NCBI GenBank assembly: GCA_015680685.1
Contig: MNCI01005975.1
Location: 280,188 to 344,187 of the forward strand
Source of the DNA: Gnetum montanum
Lineage: Eukaryota; Streptophyta; Gnetopsida; Gnetales; Gnetaceae
DNA length: 64,000 nt
Reading direction: 5' to 3'
A model generated the notes under the pieces. That model made no database searches and was not told the DNA's origin. It was given only the letters and a program-made list of their open reading frames with translations. Numbering within the stretch: position 1 is the first letter of the stretch; each line of letters opens with the position of its first letter. Position numbers and translations under genes: made by a program. This document shows, piece by piece, positions 57,255 through 64,000 of the stretch.

Positions 57255-57510
57255 GAATGAACTAGTTTAAGGCCATCTCGGGCCACATGCGTAGTTTAAG
57301 CCATTTCGGGTCACATGCGTAACTAGCGAATATTTTGGATGACACAGATAGATTTCTTAGTTGACCGACCATTGCTGATCGTGGCTAGTTTTATGTCGTT
57401 GCAGACATGATAGTTTAACATCGTCCCGGACAAGAAGTGTGGGTTTCTGATTTGTTGTAGTTTAACATCATTTCGGACGGGTTGTAGTTTAATGTCATTT
57501 CAGATGTGTA
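57255..57510. repeat. Minisatellite C of T1 (between antisense gene and protease)
   Basis: Five or more degenerate units share TAGTTTAACATCATTTCGGAC, with variants AGTTTAAGGCCATCTCGGGCC and AGTTTAATGTCATTTCAG. The same AGTTTA-plus-CGG core is in minisatellites A and B. Confidence 0.7.
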
Positions 57511-57517
57511 GATGCTA

Positions 57518-58765
57518 TTATTTTAGGGATTTTTTGATTTTTTTCTTCTTGATGTTAGGTGGTGTGTCAACGGGTATGATTCTGTATTTAGCGTCCCCTT
57601 CGCTGGTCACATTGAATGGTAATTCGGCCCAAGGAATGTCTGAAGGAGTGGTTCCTGTGTCAGTGTTTTCTTGTGTTTTGGTATTTGGCATGAGTTCTGT
57701 GTTACTTTCTAATTGAGTAGGTGTATGTACAATGTTAGATGCAGGTGTTTCTGTTTTAGGTGGATTTGGATTACTGCCTACTCGTTGTTGTTCATTTGTA
57801 TCGTTTCGGCTAGGCTCTTCAAACTCAACCTCCGAGCCTTGGTCCATGTCCATGTGTGATGAAACTATAGGTGTAGCCGCTTCCCCGTGTATGATGATTT
57901 CACCGCCTTCGTAAGGCAGGTGAATCTCCTGATGTATAGGGGATGAGACCGCTTTCAGTTGGGCCAACTAGGGTCTTCCTAATATTAGGTTGAATCCTGG
58001 CATTTTATCGGCCACTACGAAGTCGGCAGACATTGGAAACCGGTCCCCTGCTATGAAGTCTAAGGTCACTATGCCTTTGACCATCACGCGTGACCCACTG
58101 AATGATTTTAAACATGTAGTTGCAGTTGGTTTGATTAACTTCATTAGCCCTAGTTGTTCAACGATGGGGTATGGTACTACATTTGTAGCAGCTCCATCAT
58201 CTACGTGGACCCTATGTATCTTGAACTAATTTATACGTATCGTTATGAACATGGGAGCTGTTGTTACCTCCCCTATTTTCTTATCTACTTTAATGTTATC
58301 ATTGTGGAAGCTTAGTGGTTTGTAAGTTGACCCTTGGGGTGAGTACATTACCACATGAATGGAAGGTTTATTTGGGGGCAACTCCTCGCTTACTGGGATT
58401 GAAGTCAGCATGCGTACCAAAGCTTCACGATGCGTTTGAGATGTTAGAACCAAGTCATACAAGCTTAGTGAAGTGTTCTTTTGCTTCAGTGTTTGGGTGA
58501 CTTGTGTTAAAGCTATTGCAAAGTCTCTACTATTGGGCGCGTTTGCATTAGTGGTGACTGGGTCCATTGGGCCCAACAGTTTTATTTCATGTTTCGTTGG
58601 TTTATCGTTTTTGCTCGGAGCTGTTGTTTTAGACATATCATGTTTTTTAGATGGTTCACCTTCATGTCCTACGTTTGGTTGACTATTAGGTGGCATCATG
58701 GGTATGGCGTTAAGTGGAGTGGGTTTAGGTGGCCCTACGGCTAACCGTTGACGCTCCTTCTCCAC
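57518..58765 (-). pseudogene. T1 aspartic protease region
   Basis: The frame continues from gag. The N-terminal part (58,765-58,226) includes NPHTCEHVEKERQ-like and LLGPMDPVTTNANAPNSRD sequence. The protease core follows a TAG at about 58,226 with FKIHRVHVDDGAATNVVPY (active site D-D-G-A, a variant of D-S/T-G-A), then VKGIVTLDFIAGDRFP, SADFVVADKMPGFNLILGRP. A TAG stands where Trp is usual in GRPWL. The C-terminal linker ends with IKKKKIKKSLK at a true TAA/TAG-rich break, beyond which lies minisatellite C. Confidence 0.75.
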
Positions 58766-58839
58766 ATGTTCACATGTAAGCCTATCCGCTAAGAGTTCTT
58801 GTGTGTGGCATGGAGGTGGAGCCGATCTGGGAGCCTCAG

Positions 58840-59356
58840 GTTACTTTGGGATTCTTACCACATATGGAGTCAGGCGGGGTTGTGACTGCACAGTCAGATG
58901 TGGTTGAGCAGCAGGCTAGTCAGGCATCCTAATTACGTAGGGGTTAGGTTTGCCTTGCGTTTGTGAGGTGGAGGTTTGGTAATCATTAGGACTTGCGGGT
59001 GTCCTAACAACATATGGGATTAGTTTTGGCGAAGGTTGTACTTCCACTATTGCAACTGCAGGTGGTACTCGGACTACGAAAGGAGCAGGCCAAGTAAGAG
59101 GGGCTGATAGATTCGGGGTGGTGACAATGGGAGGAACGCACACTACATATGGTTTTTGCGGGACACATGATGGTTGAGGCATGGATGTGGATGGAGTGGG
59201 AGGAACATGGACTACGTACAGCTTGTTAGGTGTTTGTTGTTTATATTCAGGGTAGACGGTGTTAATGTTGGGTGTCTCGGGTTCATCATCAAAGCAGATC
59301 GTGTTGATAACGTACGGCGCCTCGTTGGTGTTCAGAGGGTCTTTATACACCCCCAT
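58840..59356 (-). pseudogene. T1 gag-protease linker with PYVVRVPP repeats
   Basis: In frame with gag, the motif PYVV(R/H/C)xPP or its variant recurs about seven times at 20-30-residue spacing: APYVINTI, KLYVVHVPP, KPYVVCVPP, APFVVRVPP, IPYVVRTPA, NPYVIRMPD and TPYVVRIP. Proline-rich spacers separate them. A stop occurs at 58,916. Function unknown; it is not part of standard gag or protease. Confidence 0.7.
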
Positions 59357-60349
59357 AGCCTGATTCTGTGGTTGGACTGGGTTGGCCTCATCAAAGGTGA
59401 TTTGGCCTTCGTCGATTATTCACTGTATATCCTGCTTCAAGGTGAAATAGTAATCCGTGCCATGCCCATTGTGTTGGTGGTAATCGCAAAAGCGATCCAT
59501 TCTAAAACCTTTGGGCACTGGAGGCTCATCCGGTGTTGCTAAGCTTGGGTTCTGAACGAGTTGACAGAACCGATCATGTCTCTGGATGACCGCAGGGGAT
59601 AACTGTTTGTGTTTCATTAACCCAGCCTTCAGGAGTTGATCGAAGAGCTGGGATGGCTTCATAGGCAGCGGAGTATATTGAGAGGGTTCTTTCCTCTCAA
59701 AATTTCTCGTACGACTTTGTGTTGGGTTCTGCGATGATGATGATTCCGGCGTGACTATGGGAAAAGGTTTAGTATAGCTAGTAGGGGTTACAGGCGGTTT
59801 GTTCCGTTGTGCAGCGTTTGCTTGTTGCATTTCCGCTATTGCTGCTATAGTCGCTTTAGCCTTCTCTTTGTGCTTTTTACTATGTTGATTTTTAAAGGCT
59901 AAATATGTAGGGTCATGGCTATTTTGAGCTGCCTCTTCTATGTTTTTGATCTGTACAAAGGCTTGGTTAAGGTTACGCACATTTAGATAGTACAATTTGG
60001 ATTTGAAAAAGTCATTAACGACCCCTTTAAGAATTGTGAGCAGATATGTTTGGGGGATTGGTTCGTGTAGCTCGTTGAGAGAAGCATTCCACCTCTAAAT
60101 GAATTTTTGTACAGGTTCAAGCGGTGCTTGTTTAACCTGTATGAGGCTGTCCAGTGTGGCCTCAGGTTTCAAGTTATATTTGAATCTGGTCACGAACTGA
60201 TGTAATAACTCTTCCAAGGAAAAGATGAAATTTCGCGGTAGGGCCCGGTACCAATCAAGTGCTCTCCCTGCGAGGGACATGGGGAACACTGGCAAAATGG
60301 CATGGGGCCATGCTTGGAGTAACACGCATTCTAATCTAAATGTTATTAG
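59357..60349 (-). pseudogene. T1 gag, 3' part (capsid end and knuckle)
   Basis: The capsid end reads FPMSLAGRALDWYRALP, FIFSLEELLHQFVTRFKYN, KPEATLDSLIQVKQAP. After a TAG near 60,094, LNQAFVQIKNIEEAAQ and a basic linker lead to the knuckle FCDYHQHNGHGTDYYFTLK. The Tat-type pattern C-x2-H-x4-H-x4-C has Tyr in place of the last Cys. The frame breaks off at 60,349 at the nested insertion and resumes at 62,279. Confidence 0.85.
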
Positions 60350-62278
60350 TGTTGGCGATCGTTTGGGACGCGACCATCAACGAGTGTCTTCGAACAGGAT
60401 TTAGGTGCCTGCTAGTCTCTGGAAACACCAAGGCCTAGATACCTCCAAATAAACTCAGTAGTTTATGTGAGTATGTGTGTGTGCTGTTGCGGTGTGCGGT
60501 TGTGAGAAATGTAACAATTGCGTTGCATGTAAACTACAAATGACTTACTTTAAAGAGATTTAGCCAACTTTGCCAAGTACTGTGAGTTGTTGAAAATTTC
60601 CTATTTTGTTCAATTGCCTAGTCTACGCGGTCCTTATAATACCTACTTGTAACAAATAAAATTTTGCAAAAACATTTGAGCACAANNNNNNNNNNNNNNN
60701 NNNNNNNNNNNNNNNNNNNNNNNNNNNNNNNNNNNNNNNNNNNNNNNNNNNNNNNNNNNNNNNNNNNNNNNNNNNNNNNNNNNNNNNNNNNNNNNNNNNN
60801 NNNNNNNNNNNNNNNNNNNNNNNNNNNNNNNNNNNNNNNNNNNNNNNNNNNNNNNNNNNNNNNNNNNNNNNNNNNNNNNNNNNNNNNNNNNNNNNNNNNN
60901 NNNNNNNNNNNNNNNNNNNNNNNNNNNNNNNNNNNNNNNNNNNNNNNNNNNNNNNNNNNNNNNNNNNNNNNNNNNNNNNNNNNNNNNNNNNNNNNNNNNN
61001 NNNNNNNNNNNNNNNNNNNNNNNNNNNNNNNNNNNNNNNNNNNNNNNNNNNNNNNNNNNNNNNNNNNNNNNNNNNNNNNNNNNNNNNNNNNNNNNNNNNN
61101 NNNNNNNNNNNNNNNNNNNNNNNNNNNNNNNNNNNNNNNNNNNNNNNNNNNNNNNNNNNNNNNNNNNNNNNNNNNNNNNNNNNNNNNNNNNNNNNNNNNN
61201 NNNNNNNNNNNNNNNNNNNNNNNNNNNNNNNNNNNNNNNNNNNNNNNNNNNNNNNNNNNNNNNNNNNNNNNNNNNNNNNNNNNNNNNNNNNNNNNNNNNN
61301 NNNNNNNNNNNNNNNNNNNNNNNNNNNNNNNNNNNNNNNNNNNNNNNNNNNNNNNNNNNNNNNNNNNNNNNNNNNNNNNNNNNNNNNNNNNNNNNNNNNN
61401 NNNNNNNNNNNNNNNNNNNGTGGGGGACTCGCTCTAGACTCAGCAGTACCAGATCACAGCTGCGGGTAGGTAGAGAAGAATTTTTTTTACATGTGGCAGA
61501 CATCGGCAGGGTCCTTTGATTGTTGCAGTCGCGTGTTGTGTTGGTGCCACTGTTCATCCGCCCGCCACTCGTTTCTCTCCCGCCGATGTTCCTCCACCCG
61601 CCCTGTTGCAGGCGCTGGCATCGACTCTGCTTCTCTCGGCACGTCGGCTCATGCTCAGAACAGTGCTCAGACAGGCGCGCAGACCAACGGCAACGACCTG
61701 TTCGTCTCCAGCAACAGCGCTCGTGATGGCAACTGCAGCGGCATTGATGGCAACAGCAACGGCGCTCAAGGCAAATGGATCGTCTTCAGTGCAGGTTCTC
61801 TCCAGCAGCAACAATGGTTTCAGGGCACAAATCCAGGTTTTCTGGGTTCCACTTGTGTTGCCAGCAACTGCGTGAGTGAGAGTTTTGGAATTTTTCGTAA
61901 CCATTCTCAACGGCTGTGCCAAAATCGCGTTGAAATATTTTCCAGAATGGTATTTCAACGTTTCCATTGAAATCTATTTGACCATAGGCAACGGATTTTT
62001 GCTAATATTTGGAATATCCACAAGCCAGTTTTTGCCCCAAAATTACACCCATAACAATCTCATTCAAACTTTGATTTAAAACCACACCACAAAGTCTTAA
62101 CAACCGGGCAATTGAACTTTGATATGCCAAAAACCTTTGAATATATAAGGTTAGAAGCATGACTTGACTTTTATAAGTTATTAAAAATGAAGCAAGAGGC
62201 TTACCAAAATTAAACCCATGAGTTTAGTTTTCAAATCAGAAGTCTTACTGTTCCATGGAATGGCTAAATGTGCCAACA
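60350..62278. mobile_element. Nested LTR-type insertion in T1 gag
   Basis: The insertion has inverted ends TGTTGG and CCAACA and a perfect 5-bp duplication, ATTAG, at 60,345-60,349 and 62,279-62,283. Deleting it with one ATTAG copy rejoins the two gag parts in the same frame (1,934 bp, matching the observed frame offset). No gag or pol is visible in the sequenced parts. A solo LTR, or an LTR element whose interior is hidden by the N gap, are both possible. A GC-rich stretch at 61,545-61,760 with ORFs in both directions is of unknown nature. Confidence 0.85.
60686..61419. other. Assembly gap (734 N)
   Basis: This is an unbroken run of N inside the nested insertion. True length and content are unknown, so size-based statements about the insertion are provisional. 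Confidence 0.99.
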
Positions 62279-63582
62279 ATTAGGTGAGCGTTGGGGTCCG
62301 TCTCCCCATTATATTTGGTTAGTGTTGGCAACGATATGCCTTTAGGCAACATTAAGGGTGGGACGAAAGAGCTAATGGGGTCATCGTGGTAAAAGTCCAC
62401 TACCTTCAGTTCTCCGTCGGTAGCCGTTTTGAGGCGCTTGACCTTGTCAGTTAGTTCTTGCATTAATTTTTTGGCATCTGCCTAGTCTTGGGTACTAGGT
62501 GACATGGCAGGTTGAGGTTGTGGTACATTGTACAGATTGGACTGTTGGATGGTATGTTGGAAGGCTGAGAGCTATGCAGTGTGCGGTTGTGCTTGTGGAA
62601 TGTGCATAGCGTGCAGCACTAGGGATGGTACATTATAGGCGCGGGATTGTTGTTGTTGTGGTTGCAGCTGTACTTGGGGAATGTTGGCTGGAGGAATCGT
62701 ATGGGGTGGCACGTTATGGTGAGAGGGTTGATGTGATGGCACACCCATCGCCACCCATTGCCCAGCCACGTTTTGTGAAGGAACTCCTTGTTGGGTTACG
62801 GCGGTCGAGGGAGCTTCGTGCGTTTGGATGTGGGGGATGTAGTGAGTAGACGTGGATGCTGGTATCACGTGTGGCATCCCTATCATTCGAGGTGAGAAAG
62901 TTGCTCCCATGTTGTTGTATGGGGGTGGTGCTTGCAAGGATGGACCGGCAACTGTAGCGGGAATGATAGCGAGAGGGAGTGTGTTGACTTGGGGGTCGCT
63001 CGCAGGAGGAACATGAACCAACGTTGATGTTTCTGGTGGAGGGGCTTGCGCCTGGGTGACCCTGAGATGTTGGAGGGGCATGCCTTCCCCTGTGCCTGGA
63101 TGGAACATGGGGTTGATGCGTGTTTGTGGGCTAAGGATGTGATAGGAGTCTTCGTGTTTGGATTGGGCCACGAACTCATCCTCCTCTTCCGTTTGGAGAT
63201 CTACCGCAAGCTAATCCAATGACTAGCTCCTTTGCAGGATGAGTTGTGTGATGAGCTCTGAGTATTGCTATGGAACAGGGATTATATCATATGGGGAAGG
63301 GATGAATTCACGTCCCTCCCTGTAGAAGAGTTCGTATTACCTCTTTATCTCTGTTTCAGCTCGATCTACGACCAGACCAACTTGCATCTTCATACATATG
63401 AAGTTGTACTGGTCCTGGGTTATAATGTTAGAGGTTGGATTCCTCCCTTGCAACCTTAGGGATCGACGAGGCCCCGCTGTGGGTTGTACTGTCGACTGTT
63501 GAACGACGGGCTGTTGGACAACCATGGTGCCTACAATGTTGGTGATTTGAGTGGTTGCGGCGGTGGTGTTTACTGGGTTCAT
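62279..63582 (-). pseudogene. T1 gag, 5' part
   Basis: The first ATG of the frame is at 63,582 (MNPVNTTAATTQ). Next come PRRSLRLQGRNPTSNIITQ, a proline/glutamine-rich stretch (63,171-62,572, VPPASDPQ, QLQPQQQQSR) and the capsid start LPTLTKYNGETDPNAHL. Stops occur near 63,336 and 62,571. The N-terminal P/Q-rich part is long for a gag. Confidence 0.75.
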
Positions 63583-64000
63583 GATGACTTGTTGAGAGTA
63601 TGACACGGTATAGAAGTGTGAAGTTAGTGTAAAGTGCAGCGTATACGCTTCAACGACCTGCATAAATTGCCAGCGTATACAGCGTATATATGTGTAGCGT
63701 ACAGAGTCAGCGTAGATAAGTCTACGGCGTAAATCATACAGCGTATAAGCTAGGCAGCGTATACAACGTCAGGGTACAACGTAAAACAGGGTACAGTGTA
63801 AAACAGGGTTACAGTGTAGAGAATGCAGTGTAAACTGGATAGCAGCGTAGACGAGGTCTATGGTGTAAAGAGCATAGCGTAAATAGAGGACATCGTAGCG
63901 TAAAATATGCAGCATAAGTAAAATATGTAACGTAAGTGAAATATGCAGTGTAAATTTTAGCAGTCTTATGCACGGCGTAAGGAAAATCTGCAACGTAAGA
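63583..64000 (-). promoter_or_regulatory. T1 5' leader with GCGTA-type motifs
   Basis: Upstream of the gag ATG, a perfect GCGTATACGC at 63,639 and many GCGTAAA, GCGTATAAG and AGCGTATACA words fill the region to the window end. PBS and 5' LTR are not reached: the LTR terminus TGTACCATCC is not found. No ORF here is credible. Confidence 0.55.

Larger units (their letters stand above)
45440..64000 (-). mobile_element. T1: giant Tat-lineage Ty3/gypsy retrotransposon (3' end and most of body)
   Basis: In minus direction: 5' leader (from 64,000), gag and protease in one frame (63,582 to 57,518), a minisatellite, an antisense spliced gene, another minisatellite, then RT, RNase H, a second archaeal-type RNase H and integrase in one frame (51,740 to 48,227). 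A third minisatellite and the 3' LTR end at 45,440. The second RNase H and lack of a chromodomain assign it to the Tat lineage. T1 is inserted in E3. It is over 18.5 kb long and far less decayed than the E elements; its 5' LTR is outside the window. Confidence 0.88.

Noticed and set aside
60643-61557. ORFs of 304 and 257 codons across the gap
   Set aside because: They consist almost wholly of N bases translated as X.
61491-61970. Possible gene in the GC-rich stretch of the nested insertion
   Set aside because: Open frames exist in at least four frames with low-complexity Ala/Ser/Gly/Asn content and no domain. I cannot tell coding from chance next to a gap.

Overview
This is a plant nuclear window, almost certainly from a large-genome seed plant. 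The evidence is one intact plant-type secreted subtilase surrounded by layered, mutated LTR retrotransposons of the Ty3/gypsy Athila and Tat lineages. Primer sites match plant tRNA-Asp and tRNA-Met 3' ends, and SINE-like tRNA heads are present. Most in-frame stops look like C-to-T/G-to-A decay, as expected of methylated repeats. The species cannot be fixed from the sequence.

Layout. 1-3.7 kb: a gag scrap and AT-rich gene-free DNA. 3.7-14.2 kb: element E1 (Athila-type, + strand), with 5' LTR, tRNA-Asp PBS, gag, PR, RT, RH and INT, then a 2.2 kb spacer and an extra ORF3. 14.2-17.2 kb: an inverted ORF3 fragment, then gag, PBS and LTR of a different element D. 17,200-29,526: element E2 (same family as E1, - strand), proven by a 5-bp target duplication, inserted in the D LTR and itself hit by a solo LTR (19,525-20,328). 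29.5-34 kb: the rest of the D LTR, then gene-free DNA with SINE-like heads and tandem repeats. 35.1-37.5 kb: the only intact gene, an intronless, very GC-rich subtilase. 37.5-39 kb: tandem repeats. 39,055-45,439: element E3 (same family, - strand), cut by T1. 45,440 to beyond 64,000: T1, a giant and younger Tat-lineage element (- strand), with a nested LTR-type insertion in its gag and a 734-base assembly gap.

Main points of interest. First, the E family carries ORF3, a putative plant-transposon-protein (Transposase_32-like) domain followed by a coiled coil. In all three copies ORF3 is preceded by a ~305-313 nt intron-like segment that ends exactly at its ATG, and two copies keep a TATA box upstream. 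Second, T1 carries a gene of the same two-part design but in antisense, between PR and RT. It has its own TATA box, several phase-consistent GT-AG introns, a poly(A) signal and a degenerate FCP1/NIF phosphatase-like exon. Together these suggest that retrotransposons here carry accessory genes run from private promoters. T1 modules are separated by AGTTTA-type minisatellites, and its LTR, 5' leader and antisense-gene leader share a palindromic GCGTATACGC motif.
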